A DNA stretch of 58,877 nt from Terriglobia bacterium (GTDB lineage Bacteria > Acidobacteriota > Terriglobia > JAIQFV01), in contig JAIQFY010000051.1 in assembly GCA_020072965.1 (NCBI GenBank), forward strand, positions 1 through 58,877. Direction: 5' to 3'. Every line of letters begins with the position of its first letter. Position 1 is the first letter of the stretch. Of this stretch, positions 37,338-46,622 are shown piece by piece. The notes below the pieces were generated by a model that was given only the letters and a program-made list of their open reading frames with translations, was not told where the DNA came from and did not search any database. A program made the position numbers and the translations under genes.

Positions 37338-39278
37338 TTAGTTTCCGGACGAGCCCCCCCTGATGTGGTTCAACAGTCCCCCGGCGAGCAGCAACTCAAT
37401 CTGCCGCCTCGTAAAGGCATGCTTCATCTTCAATTCACTATTCCGGGTCACGTTACGCAGGGTGATGGAATGTCCCGATTCCACTTCCGACCGAACATGC
37501 GGCATCTCGAGCGCATCTCCCTGGTTGATGCTTTCATAATCGACTTCATTTTCAAAGGTCAGCGGGAGGATCCCGAAATTAATGAGGTTGGCCCAATGAA
37601 TGCGCGCAAATGATTTTGCGAGAACGGCCATTACTCCCAGGTACATCGGGGCCAGGGCCGCATGCTCGCGGCTGGAACCCTGGCCGTAATTCGCCCCGCC
37701 GAGAATGAATCCGCCACCGGACTCTTTGGCGCGCTTTGGAAAGGCTGAGTCCACCCGTTCGAACACAAATTCGGAAATCGCCGGGATGTTAGAACGCAGC
37801 GGCAGCACTTTGGCTCCAGCGGGCATGATGTGGTCTGTGGTGATGTTGTCGCCCACCTTCAAAAGCACCTGGCCGCGCAAGCTCTCCGGCATGGTTCGAG
37901 CGGTCGGCAAGGGTCTGATGTTGGGCCCGCGGATGACTTCGATGGTTTCGCCGCTTCTCGGAGGCGGAATCAGCATGTTGTCGTTCACCGGAAACTTCCC
38001 CGGATCAAGCACCGTGGGGACCTTCAACTTCAAGTCACGCGGATCGGTGATCTCCCCCGTCAGGGCGCAGGCCGTGCAGGTTTCCGGAGAGGCCAGGTAG
38101 ACCTTTGCATTGAGCGTCCCGCTGCGCCCTTCGAAATTTCGGTTAAAGGACCGGATGGACACCGCCCCGCTCGATGGCGCCTGACCCATTCCGATGCAGG
38201 GTCCACAGGCCGATTCCAGAACGCGGGCCCCGGCGGCAATCAGGTTGGTCAGGGTTTTCCCGTCACCTGCGATCATTTCAAAGACCTGCTTCGAGCCGGG
38301 CGTCAGCGTGAACGAAACATCCGGATGCACCACCCGGTCCTGCATCATCGAAGCCGCCACCGCGAGGTCATGATAACTGGAGTTGGTGCACGAGCCGACG
38401 CACACCTGCTGCACGGCAATCCCCTTCACCGCCCGCACGGGGACGACCGCGTCCGGCGAATGGGGTTGAGCGATCATAGGCTCAAGCCGGTTCAGATCAA
38501 TCTCCAATACTTCATCATAGCCGGCATCCCGGTCCGCGCTGAGCGACTGCCATTCCTCCTCGCGATGCTGGGCCACAAGGAAGAGCTTCGTCTGCTCGTC
38601 GCTTGGAAAAACCGACGTGGTGGCTCCCAACTCGGCGCCCATATTGGTGATGGTAAACCGATCGCTCACGGAGAGTGAGGCTACGCCCTCGCCAAAATAT
38701 TCGATGATCCTGCCTACGCCTCCCTTGACGGTGAGTTGGCGAAGCAGTTCCAGGATAACATCCTTGCCCGTCACCCAGGGCTCGAGCGAACCTTTCAGGT
38801 GTACCCCGAGAATTCTGGGCATGGAAAGATAAAAGGGAGCCCCCGCCATGGCCACGGCGACGTCCAACCCTCCCGCTCCAATCGCGAGCATGCCAAGGCC
38901 TCCACAAGTGGGGGTGTGCGAGTCAGAACCCAGCAACGTTTGCCCGGGGACCGCAAACCGCTCGCGATGCACCTGGTGGCAGATCCCATTGCCAGGCCTC
39001 GAGAAATAGAGACCGTAATGAGCCGCGACGGACTGCAAGTACCGGTGATCGTCGGCATTCATGAAGTCGGTTTGCAGCATGTTGTGATCCACGTAACTCA
39101 CCGACCGGCGGGTGCGCACCCTCGGAATCCCCATGGCCTCAAATTGCAGGTAGGCCATCGTCCCGGTCGCATCCTGAGTCAGCGTCTGATCAATGCGAAT
39201 GCCGATCTCCTTGCCCGCCGTCATCTCACCTGAGATCAAATGTTCCTTGATGATTTTTTGAGAAAGATTGAGTGGCAT
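37338..39278 (-). CDS. Aconitate hydratase, short Aquifex-like type
   Basis: The enzyme isomerises citrate and isocitrate through a [4Fe-4S] cluster. The 646 residues have cluster cysteines in CVGSCTNSSYHDL and ESACGPCIGMG. The swivel domain follows at about 460-640 (KVGDNITTDHIMPAG; GGANYGQGSSREHAALAP). The single-chain length of about 650 fits the smaller aconitase type described from Aquifex, not the 850-900-residue AcnA or AcnB. The adjacent icd and mdh make an isopropylmalate role unlikely. It starts the acn-icd-mdh group; icd follows after 108 bp. Confidence 0.93.
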   Translation of the reverse strand: MPLNLSQKIIKEHLISGEMTAGKEIGIRIDQTLTQDATGTMAYLQFEAMGIPRVRTRRSVSYVDHNMLQTDFMNADDHRYLQSVAAHYGLYFSRPGNGICHQVHRERFAVPGQTLLGSDSHTPTCGGLGMLAIGAGGLDVAVAMAGAPFYLSMPRILGVHLKGSLEPWVTGKDVILELLRQLTVKGGVGRIIEYFGEGVASLSVSDRFTITNMGAELGATTSVFPSDEQTKLFLVAQHREEEWQSLSADRDAGYDEVLEIDLNRLEPMIAQPHSPDAVVPVRAVKGIAVQQVCVGSCTNSSYHDLAVAASMMQDRVVHPDVSFTLTPGSKQVFEMIAGDGKTLTNLIAAGARVLESACGPCIGMGQAPSSGAVSIRSFNRNFEGRSGTLNAKVYLASPETCTACALTGEITDPRDLKLKVPTVLDPGKFPVNDNMLIPPPRSGETIEVIRGPNIRPLPTARTMPESLRGQVLLKVGDNITTDHIMPAGAKVLPLRSNIPAISEFVFERVDSAFPKRAKESGGGFILGGANYGQGSSREHAALAPMYLGVMAVLAKSFARIHWANLINFGILPLTFENEVDYESINQGDALEMPHVRSEVESGHSITLRNVTRNSELKMKHAFTRRQIELLLAGGLLNHIRGGSSGN

Positions 39279-40067
39279 GAATGCCTCTGAAGCGGTGGTT
39301 TCAGTTCTTTATCGCGCGGCCAAAATCAACCTGCCAGCGCGTTCGCGATTCTAAATAATGCGATTCGCAAAAGCAGGCGTCCTATCGAGGTGCGTTGCTC
39401 GGAGGGTACCGGAGGAAATTACGGTGCCGCTCAACTCTGTCTTCCCCCAGTCAACCGCGAGATGATAGTCCATCGCAAAGAAAGTTGTCAAACGATTCAA
39501 AGGGCAAAATCAGGCCGCTTTTGAGCCTCATACGGCAGCCGGTTGGAGAGCTGGCGACCAAAAATTCAACGGTCTGCGCTTGAAAACTTCGTCAATAGAG
39601 TCCGGGCGTTGGACTAATAGCCGACAATTTCTTTGTCTAAATGAAGCGTGAATAAATGAAATGCTTACCTGAATTCGCCAGGATTGTTAAAGGGGTGGAA
39701 CCACCTCCGGAAGGAGGTGTGGTCCTCGATTGTGAAAATATTGGCAAAGTCATTCATAAGCAACGACTAAGAGAAATCACACCCTATACCGTATCAATAT
39801 TCTCCAGATTGGTGCATCAAAATCAAGGAAAAATTCCCCTTTTTTCGCCTGTTGAAAAAAGAGGTGGAAAATCCAAAATATTTTCAGTCGATTCCCTCTT
39901 AATAAGCCATAGTGTTTCAATTAGATACAGTGAATCAAAATGAACATCAATTTCAATTCAGTTTGGCTATTAGCCTGCATATACATTTGACAGGGTAGGA
40001 GTCTATTCAGGGGTATTAAAGGCTTGGCGTCCATCACTTGACCCTGAAATAAATCGGGAGGGTACCA
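39279..40067. other. Long intergenic region, one palindrome
   Basis: No convincing gene is seen; a 95-codon frame at 39656-39943 has no ribosome site. A hairpin with CACCTCC (39702-39708) and GGAGGTG (39713-39719), flanked by further pairing, lies inside. The promoter of the acn group should lie near 39280-39400 on the minus strand. The sequence after 39750 is A/T-rich. Confidence 0.4.
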
Positions 40068-40340
40068 ATGCTCGAGAACGTCGTAATTGGCCTCACCGTC
40101 GCCTTTTGGATCGCAGGAATCACCTCTCTCGTTCTGGCGAAACTGATGTTGAACAAATTTGCCAGATGGGCGAACAAAGGGGACATCCCTGCACTCCTCG
40201 AGGATCACAAAGGCGAAGTGCTTACTCCACCCGAACATGCTGTTCAGTTTCCCGGGTTTGCTTTGATCCCGACCGAACATCTCACATTTTCCAAAGCAGG
40301 AGTACCCCGAAAGTTTGAAGTTCTCACAAATCGCTCTTGA
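40068..40340 (+). CDS. Small single-helix membrane protein, 90 aa
   Basis: The function is unknown. Residues 5-27 form a membrane helix (VIGLTVAFWIAGITSLVLAKLML). A basic stretch and a soluble tail of about 55 residues with LLEDHKGEVLTPPEHAVQFPGFAL follow. GGGAGGGT before the ATG is a good ribosome site. Its 3' end overlaps the next frame by 26 bp, suggesting coupling. Confidence 0.6.
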   Translation: MLENVVIGLTVAFWIAGITSLVLAKLMLNKFARWANKGDIPALLEDHKGEVLTPPEHAVQFPGFALIPTEHLTFSKAGVPRKFEVLTNRS

Positions 40341-41154
40341 GGCTCGTAACTCGCTTTTTGTTCTCATCCTCAGTTCCGCTCATCTCCTTTTAGCTTCCCC
40401 AAAGGCAAGCCCAACCCCTGACATTATTGTTTTCGCCGCTCACAATCAAGAGCAAGCGATGGCGGTGCGGGACCGGACGCGATACCAGCAGGAGCTGGCG
40501 GTTGAACGTTTTGGTCTGGGCGCTCAGCCCGCTACGGACAACGGGGGCACCAGGAAGAACTCCAAGAAGCTCGGAGAACGGACCACGGTAGTGAGTCTCG
40601 AACCTTCCCCGACGGTCGATGCGCTGGGTCGCCGCGAGGTGTTGGTTCATATTATCTCTGATACCGATAACCAAGGGAATCCAAAGCCACACATTGACCC
40701 AAAAGGGCAGCCGGGATTGTTGGTGGAAATTCTCTGGGATGAGATGTTTTTCCCGCTCCAGGAGGAGAAGCTCCCTTTTCTTACCTTTGAGGCCCTCCCA
40801 TCGGAGGATCCTGCGGTTGTCAGGTACCGGTTTGAACCCAAGGTGCAGGCGAAGTCCTTGATCCTGGCTTCCGGTTCGGTCTCGATCGATGTCGCCACCG
40901 GCGGGGTCAAAGAAATACGTATCCAGGCACTGCACAACCTTCAGTCGATACACAAACAGCTCGCCAAACTCGAAAGTATCACCGCTGAGATTCAATACGA
41001 GCGATTTCGTGGCACATGGAATCTCCCCGCCTTGGCTACTGGCCACGGGGTCTCCCATTTGCCCCATCTTGATGGCTTTTTTCAATTTAAATTCCGCGAA
41101 TGGGGCCACGAGCCTGTCCTGGAGATACCTGAGCCGCAAGCCGTTCAGTTTTGA
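40315..41154 (+). CDS. Hypothetical exported protein
   Basis: The gene is not recognised. The frame opens at a TTG and runs 279 codons; the exact start is uncertain because no ribosome site is clear. Residues 10-30 look like a signal peptide (SLFVLILSSAHLLLASPKAS). The rest is soluble and beta-rich (LVHIISDTDNQGNP; ILWDEMFFPLQEEKLPFLTF; SLILASGSVSIDVATGGVKE). A repeated alternation of charged and hydrophobic residues is visible but no motif is known. It overlaps the small membrane protein gene before it. Confidence 0.6.
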   Translation: MKFSQIALEARNSLFVLILSSAHLLLASPKASPTPDIIVFAAHNQEQAMAVRDRTRYQQELAVERFGLGAQPATDNGGTRKNSKKLGERTTVVSLEPSPTVDALGRREVLVHIISDTDNQGNPKPHIDPKGQPGLLVEILWDEMFFPLQEEKLPFLTFEALPSEDPAVVRYRFEPKVQAKSLILASGSVSIDVATGGVKEIRIQALHNLQSIHKQLAKLESITAEIQYERFRGTWNLPALATGHGVSHLPHLDGFFQFKFREWGHEPVLEIPEPQAVQF

Positions 41155-41418
41155 TCATCAAAAAAGACTCACCCTAAGAAAAGCACGAGTGCACGGAAAG
41201 GGCCAGGCTCCTTTGAGCCGGCTGTGGGGTGCTCCCACCCTGTACGCCTTTGGAACCCATGGGAGAATTTGTGATTCCAGTGCTCTCCGTGGTCATCCTT
41301 GAAAGGGAGTCACAGTAACCGAACGGCATCCGCGGTCGTCCTGTGGCAGGTAAGCTTCAGGTACCCTTCCGGAATGCGCGGCAATTGAATTCATACATCG
41401 TCTTTTCAGGAGATAAAA

Positions 41419-42987
41419 ATGCATCGACGCTCCATTTGTCTGGCGGTGGCAATCGTGTTCGCCCTGCAGTCTTTCATCGGCTTCGCACAGGATGGGGCGA
41501 CTCTTGAAGTCGACAAGAAGATCATCGAGAACGTGAAAGATCACTCCGAGGTCATGCAAAACCTGGAGTATTTGACGGACATGATCGGTCCGCGGTTAAC
41601 AGGGTCCGACCGGTTGAAGCGCGCTGAGGAATGGAGCCGCCAGCGTTTTGCTGACTACGGGTGTGTGAATGCCCACTCGGAAAGTTGGGCTTTTGGTTTG
41701 GGTTGGAGTCGTGGAAACGCTACCGGGCGCATCGTGGAACCCAATGGGATTCCACTAACCATCGCTTCATACGGTTGGGCACCGGGGACTCAGGGAACCG
41801 TTTCGGGCGAGTTGGTTTACGTGAATGCCCCCAAGGTGGAAGACCTCGAGAAATATCGAGGGCAGTTGCGAGGAAAATTTGTTATCACGCGCCCCCCGGC
41901 GGATCTGACCCGGGCTTTCGGACCCCCTCCCGAAGTCATGCAAGGTCGTCCGGGCGCTCCCAACGGTCCTGCTGCCCCACAACAGCCCCCCGCGCCAAAG
42001 CCTCCGGACCAGGCCTCCCCTTCGCCGCAGCCAGCGCCCGCACCCAGACCCAACTACGAACAGATGCGACAACTGCGTGAAAAGACGACACAGTTTTTCA
42101 AAGATGAGGGTGTGCTGGTGTCCGTCTCCGACTCCGGAAAGGATCATGGTTTGCTCAACATGGGCGGCCTGGGCGGAAAAGACCCGAATGCCCCGGTCCT
42201 TCCCTCGGTTTTTGTGACTCACGAAAATTACACGATGCTGTGGCGGCTTCTGGAGCGAAAGCAAAGGGTCGTTCTGGAGATGAACATTTCCAACTCATTT
42301 ACCTCCTCCCCCGTGGAAGCTTTTAATACGGTCGCTGAAATTCGCGGCTCGGAAAAGCCCGATGAAGTGGTGATCCTTGGCGGGCATTTGGACTCCTGGG
42401 ACTTGGGGACCGGGACTACGGATAATGGAGCGGGGACGATGTCTATTCTGGAAGCTTGCCGCGTCTTGAACGCGGTGGGCGCCAAACCCAAACGGACCAT
42501 TCGGTTCATCTTCTTTGAAGGTGAAGAAGAAGGGTTGCTGGGTTCAAAGGCGTACCATGATGCCCACAAGAATGAGATGGCAAAAGTGTCGGCAGTCCTG
42601 GTCATGGATATCGGCACAGGCCGGCTTCGGGGACTCGCCCTCCAGGGACGCGACGATGTTCGATCCACGATGGCCGGGGCTCTGGCTCCTTTGAATGACC
42701 TCGGTTTACAAGAAATCAATCTCCGCAGCCAGGGCGGGACGGACCATCTTTCTTTCCTTCCTTCGGGCGTTCCGGCGTTTGCTTTCATCCAGGATCCGTT
42801 GGAGTACGGAAAGACTCATCATTCGCAGTCTGATACCTTTGACAAGGCCAAGAAGGATGATTTGATCCAGGCCTCCACCGTGCTTGCGGTCGCGGCTTAC
42901 AATATTGCGCAACTCCCTGATCTGCTGCCTCACCGTGTTCCGCCGCCTCCGGCGCCTGCGCCCGCCGCCCCGCCCGGTTTGAAATAG
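41419..42987 (+). CDS. Secreted zinc aminopeptidase, peptidase family M28
   Basis: This 522-residue protein has a signal peptide (1-23, ending GFAQ). A PA-type insert lies between the N-terminal part and the catalytic core, and includes a Pro-rich stretch (about 176-213). The M28 zinc site is seen as GGHLDSWD, TTDNGAGT, FFEGEEEGLLGS and THHSQSDTFD. AGGAG lies before the ATG. Such peptidases free N-terminal amino acids from peptides outside the cytoplasm. A Pro/Ala-rich tail ends the protein. Confidence 0.93.
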   Translation: MHRRSICLAVAIVFALQSFIGFAQDGATLEVDKKIIENVKDHSEVMQNLEYLTDMIGPRLTGSDRLKRAEEWSRQRFADYGCVNAHSESWAFGLGWSRGNATGRIVEPNGIPLTIASYGWAPGTQGTVSGELVYVNAPKVEDLEKYRGQLRGKFVITRPPADLTRAFGPPPEVMQGRPGAPNGPAAPQQPPAPKPPDQASPSPQPAPAPRPNYEQMRQLREKTTQFFKDEGVLVSVSDSGKDHGLLNMGGLGGKDPNAPVLPSVFVTHENYTMLWRLLERKQRVVLEMNISNSFTSSPVEAFNTVAEIRGSEKPDEVVILGGHLDSWDLGTGTTDNGAGTMSILEACRVLNAVGAKPKRTIRFIFFEGEEEGLLGSKAYHDAHKNEMAKVSAVLVMDIGTGRLRGLALQGRDDVRSTMAGALAPLNDLGLQEINLRSQGGTDHLSFLPSGVPAFAFIQDPLEYGKTHHSQSDTFDKAKKDDLIQASTVLAVAAYNIAQLPDLLPHRVPPPPAPAPAAPPGLK

Positions 42988-43078
42988 TCGGAGGATCCTC
43001 CTACGGAACGCCAGATTCTGCTTGATCGTCAATGGGAAAGGATTCAGTTTAGGCCCGGAGAGCTGCCAGAATGTAGCT

Positions 43079-43125
43079 CCACCCTCGCTCCGTCCCGCGC
43101 TTTTTGCGGGACGGAGCGAGGGTGG
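43079..43125. repeat. Perfect 20-bp inverted repeat
   Basis: Arms 43079-43098 and 43106-43125 are exact complements around a 7-nt loop rich in T. It lies 92 bp after the M28 gene. No T tract follows, so it resembles an interspersed palindromic element more than a standard terminator. Confidence 0.85.
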
Positions 43126-43325
43126 GGTCAGCAAGAAGAAGATATGCAAAGCCCCGCTTGCAGGGCGACAGATTCCTCCCCCCAACTCACATGTCAGCCT
43201 TCAATCTCCGAATTCTCCCTGAATGGTCTTCGCTGATCGATGGGATTTTCTGGCTCAGGGAGCTTCAAACAGGAGCGGTACGAACCAGCTCCTGTCCGAC
43301 ATCGTGGCGGGGGAAGATGAAAGGT

Positions 43326-44525
43326 CTATTGAACCTTGAATTTGGTGTAGGGGAAAATCTGGGGTTTTTCCTCAGCCGCAACTTTCTCCGCGACGGCGAC
43401 GCCCTTCCCCAATTGGTCATCGCTCAGGGGGGCGGCCCCGGCGACGAGGGGGGCGGTGTGAATGATCGCACCTTCCTGGGCCTTCAAGAAGACGAGGCGG
43501 TTCCTGTCCTGATCAAAGTCCACCCGGATGAAGTCGCCCAGCGTGATCTGCCGCGTCGCGGTCAAGTTGGCGAGCGGAAAAACGATATGCCGCTCGATGG
43601 TCCGCTTGAGCGGGCGCGCACCGTACTGCGGATCGGTCCCTTCTTTCAGCAGGAACTGTCGCGCCGGTTCAGAACAATGGAAGACAAACTTGTTTTCGGC
43701 CTGGGAATTCAGGATCCGCTGCTGCACCTGGCCCAACTCGATGTCCAGAATCTTTTCGAGATGCTCCGGTCTCAGGGGCCGGAAGACAATCACCTTGTCA
43801 ATGCGGTTCATGAATTCGGGTGAGAACTTGCGCTTGGCCGATTCCACCGCCGTGTGATAGATGGACACGTCGGTCTCGTCGGAGTCATATTTCTGGGTGG
43901 CGCTGGCGAACCCCAGCCCGGTGCCCATCATCATGCGGCTGATCTCGCTGCCCCCAAGGTTTGAAGTCATGACGATGATGCACCTGGAAAAATCCACGCG
44001 CCGGTTGTCCCCCAGCGTGAGCGTGGCTTTGTCGAGGATACCCAGCATGAGTTTCCATAGGGCGTCACTCGCCTTTTCAATTTCGTCAAACAACACCAGC
44101 GTCAGATGCAAGCGATCGCTATGGAACTGGTCCAGGGCTTCCTGCGTCAGCGCCGGCTGGGTTTCACGGTGACCCAGATATCCCGGAGGCGACCCCACCA
44201 GTTTGGCAATCTCATGGCTGTGCTGGAACTCCCCGCAATCCACCTTGACGAAAGCGCGTTCGTCGCCAAACAACACCTCGGCAGCCGCCTCGACAAGCCG
44301 TGTCTTCCCCGAACCCGTGGGACCCAGGAAAAGGAGGTTTCCAATCGGACGGCCCGGGATGGTCAGGCCCGACTGGTAGATTTGAAATAATCCGGACAGG
44401 CGTCGCACCGCCCGCTCCTGCCCGACGATGCGATCGTACAGCTTGTCCTCAAACTCCCGCACCTGCTCACTCTTGAGATCAGGATTGAGTTCGCCAAATT
44501 GACTGGTGTTACTGTTCGCGTCCAT
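43326..44525 (-). CDS. Clp-like single-module AAA+ ATPase
   Basis: This 399-residue protein has one AAA+ module of the ClpA/ClpB second-domain type. Walker A is GPTGSGKT with Lys74, Walker B is LVLFDEIEKA (about 145), sensor 1 is VMTSNLGG, and the arginine finger region is SPEFMNRID. The C-terminal small domain carries DPQYGARPLKR. There is no N domain and no first ATPase module. An Ala-rich tail ends in EKPQIFPYTKFK. It may unfold or remodel proteins. No protease partner is near. Possibly autoregulated (see the palindrome upstream). Confidence 0.88.
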   Translation of the reverse strand: MDANSNTSQFGELNPDLKSEQVREFEDKLYDRIVGQERAVRRLSGLFQIYQSGLTIPGRPIGNLLFLGPTGSGKTRLVEAAAEVLFGDERAFVKVDCGEFQHSHEIAKLVGSPPGYLGHRETQPALTQEALDQFHSDRLHLTLVLFDEIEKASDALWKLMLGILDKATLTLGDNRRVDFSRCIIVMTSNLGGSEISRMMMGTGLGFASATQKYDSDETDVSIYHTAVESAKRKFSPEFMNRIDKVIVFRPLRPEHLEKILDIELGQVQQRILNSQAENKFVFHCSEPARQFLLKEGTDPQYGARPLKRTIERHIVFPLANLTATRQITLGDFIRVDFDQDRNRLVFLKAQEGAIIHTAPLVAGAAPLSDDQLGKGVAVAEKVAAEEKPQIFPYTKFKVQ

Positions 44526-44546
44526 CTTATTCTTGTTGCTCCTTGC

Positions 44547-44591
44547 GCATTACCTGAGGGTAATGCCATATTTGCATTTATCTATCGTCAA
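44547..44591 (-). promoter_or_regulatory. Operator-like palindrome and -35-like box upstream of the AAA+ gene
   Basis: GCATTACC (44547-44554) and GGTAATGC (44559-44566) form a perfect palindrome some 20 bp upstream of the ATG. On the minus strand TTGACG (44586-44591) could be a -35 box. The palindrome would then overlap the -10 region, an arrangement often used by repressors, or form a leader hairpin. Confidence 0.35.
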
Positions 44592-44662
44592 TAGGGGACG
44601 GAGCATTAGATAAAAATTGTATTTTTTTTGGACCGGCCCTCTCCCTGACCCGAAATCATGTC

Positions 44663-44680
44663 CGGAGGATCGATCCTCCG
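44663..44680. repeat. Perfect 18-bp palindrome
   Basis: CGGAGGATCGATCCTCCG is an uninterrupted palindrome in the region between the AAA+ gene and the OmpR-type regulator. A shorter GAGGATCCTC lies near 44910. No function is known. Confidence 0.6.
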
Positions 44681-45012
44681 CCACCCCTGAAATCTCTCCT
44701 CTCATCCTGTTCACCCCCTTTAGATGCCCCATCGCATCAAAGGTTAAGTTCTTAACCACAAAAAATATGTCATCCCCGCCTGGCATCCCTCGAGGCCACC
44801 CTGCGCATCGAAATGGCGTTATTTTCGCTTTCAACTGCTCCACATTTCGCCCCTGTAAACCTACCGGCCGGTCGGTATTCCAGATGACAGAAATCGACCT
44901 CCCGACGCGAGGAGGATCCTCGGGGCCAGGGAGCCTTTTTCTTCAGAAGAGATGACTTGAATCGTCCGGCGACGACCCGGCCGGGCACAATGGAGAGAGG
45001 GTGAACGGATGG

Positions 45013-45708
45013 CTAAACGAGCTTGTAGCCCACGCCGTACACCGAGATGATGTATTGGGGGGCGCTGGGATCCTTCTCGATCTTGTTACGCAGGCGGTTA
45101 ATATGCGTGTCGATGGTACGGTCGTAGCCCTCGAAGGTGTATCCCCAGACCGCATCCAACAACTGGTCCCGCGAGAACACCAGTTCAGGGTTCTGCATGA
45201 AGTGCTTCATCAGGTCGAATTCCTTCGGGGTTAGTGTGAGGGGCTTCTTCTTGACCAGAACCTCCCGGGTATTGAGATCCAGCAGGATGTCGCGATGCTT
45301 GAGTTGGGGTTGTTTTGAGACCAGGACGGCATCCTTTTCGGCCCGGCGCGCCACGGCCTTCATACGCGCCTCCAACTCGCGGAAGCTGAAGGGCTTGGTA
45401 ATATAGTCATCTGCGCCCAATCCGAGGCCGAAGACCTTGTCGCCTTCGTCGGACTTGGAAGTCAACATGATGATGGGAACCCGGGGGTTGATCTTGCGGA
45501 TGGCCTTGCACACCTCGTAGCCGTTCATCTTCGGTAGCATGATGTCGAGGATGATGAAGTCCGGGGTTTCTTTCTTGGCCGCCTCCAGTCCGCTCGTCCC
45601 ATCAAAGGTACTGACAACCTGGTAGCCGGCCTTTTTGAGATAAATGGAAATACCTGTCGTAACGCTGATGTCGTCTTCAACTACAAGAACTTTTGAAATT
45701 TGGCTCAT
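45013..45708 (-). CDS. OmpR/PhoB-family response regulator
   Basis: This 231-residue transcription regulator has a receiver (1-118) with the acidic pair Glu11-Asp12, phospho-acceptor Asp55 (ILDIMLP) and KPFSF near 107. A winged helix DNA-binding domain (about 130-230) follows, with LTPKEFDLMKHFM, VFSRDQLLDAVWGY and RTIDTHINRLRNKIE. All active-site residues are intact. No sensor kinase gene is adjacent, so it is an orphan in this window. Confidence 0.94.
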   Translation of the reverse strand: MSQISKVLVVEDDISVTTGISIYLKKAGYQVVSTFDGTSGLEAAKKETPDFIILDIMLPKMNGYEVCKAIRKINPRVPIIMLTSKSDEGDKVFGLGLGADDYITKPFSFRELEARMKAVARRAEKDAVLVSKQPQLKHRDILLDLNTREVLVKKKPLTLTPKEFDLMKHFMQNPELVFSRDQLLDAVWGYTFEGYDRTIDTHINRLRNKIEKDPSAPQYIISVYGVGYKLV

Positions 45709-46070
45709 CGGTATCCGACTGAGGGCTCATCCCCAGAGATGGTGTGGACAACACTCTACAAAAATTCTCCTTATTTTTCAACACCTAATAAAGCAATCTT
45801 TTCCCCCGGTTTACGAGAAGCAGTTCCAGACCTGGGGTACAAGGCCCACAGACAGCCCACCCGCTGCCCGTCCGACATGGAGGCCGATCCATTTTTCGAG
45901 CTCGCCAGTAGACCTTCGGTATTCTCTGGAAGATGAGATCCGCTCTGTTCCTCGTGGCTTCTGTGCCTCTTCGCGGGAGATTTCAATAGAAATTGCCTGC
46001 GGTGGAAGACGCTCAAGACTTGCCGCACGGTCTCGAGTGCGCTAAAATTCCAACGTCGTCGGATGAGAGT
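45709..46070. other. No gene recognised
   Basis: This region lies between the response-regulator gene and tRNA-Arg. No promoter pair or hairpin stood out. Confidence 0.4.
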
Positions 46071-46147
46071 GCGCCTGTAGCTCAGGTGGATAGAGCATCT
46101 GCCTTCTAAGCAGAGGGTCGCCCGTTCGAGTCGGGCCAGGCGTACCA
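46071..46147 (+). tRNA. tRNA-Arg (anticodon TCT)
   Basis: The acceptor stem is GCGCCTG/CAGGCGT with a G-T closing pair. The D loop is of normal size, the anticodon stem TCTGC/GCAGA carries loop CTTCTAA, and the T arm contains GTTCGAG. CCA is encoded at 46145-46147. Confidence 0.93.
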
Positions 46148-46151
46148 ACTC

Positions 46152-46195
46152 CTGCGGAGTAAATTCCAAATTCCAAAGACCAAATTCCAAATAAA
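46152..46195. repeat. Left inverted copy of an A/T-rich flank sequence
   Basis: CGGAGTAAATTCCAAATTCC and the following CAAATTCCAAATAAA recur in inverted orientation at 57477-57556, just before the second tRNA-Arg. The inverted copy has extra internal CCAAAAT units. Confidence 0.6.
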
Positions 46196-46282
46196 TCTCA
46201 GAGTCCAAAATCCAATAGGACGTCAAGAGCCAAGCTCCGATCCAGGAGTTGTGTTGGTTGGAGACCTCAGAAGTAACTAATC

Positions 46283-46465
46283 AAATCCCCCCGACGGCAG
46301 TCGGGGGATGATTCAGATCCAACCTACAAAGCCACCTCCTACCTCGCACTCAAATCCCCCCGATGGAAGTCGGGGGATCATTCAATTCCTGCCTACTAGC
46401 AAATCTCACACCGACCACTCGAATCCCCCCAACGGCAGTTGGGGGATGGTTCAGATCCAACCCAA
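46283..46465. repeat. Three tandem units (about 69 bp) with conserved hairpin
   Basis: Units begin near 46283, 46352 and 46421. Each holds an AATCCCCCC...GGGGGAT hairpin followed by a TTCA element and a variable spacer. The stem tips read CCGAC/GTCGG, CCGAT/GTCGG and CCAAC/GTTGG, so unit 3 has a compensated base-pair change. Units 1 and 3 share TTCAGATCCAACC. No protein is encoded. Confidence 0.8.
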
Positions 46466-46622
46466 ATGCGCAGATTCCAACTCCCCAGATCAACCCGAAG
46501 GGGCGGCCGGCAGAGCTGAACCCGGAGACCCTCCCTCACAAGCGAAATCACCTTACGCTTAACGTTGTGAGGAGCAACTCCCGGAGATCTGATACCCGTC
46601 GTTTCTACCGGCGTCTGCCGGG

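Noticed and set aside
37338-39278. 3-isopropylmalate dehydratase (LeuCD fusion)
   Set aside because: Single-chain aconitase layout and adjacency to icd and mdh favour aconitate hydratase.
39656-39943. 95-codon plus-strand gene
   Set aside because: It has no ribosome site, contains a palindrome at its start and is followed by A/T-rich DNA; the translation shows no recognisable motif.
46283-46465. CRISPR-like array
   Set aside because: There are only three units, the units diverge within the repeated part, there are no cas genes, and the hairpin with a 69-bp period is unlike direct repeats with unique spacers.
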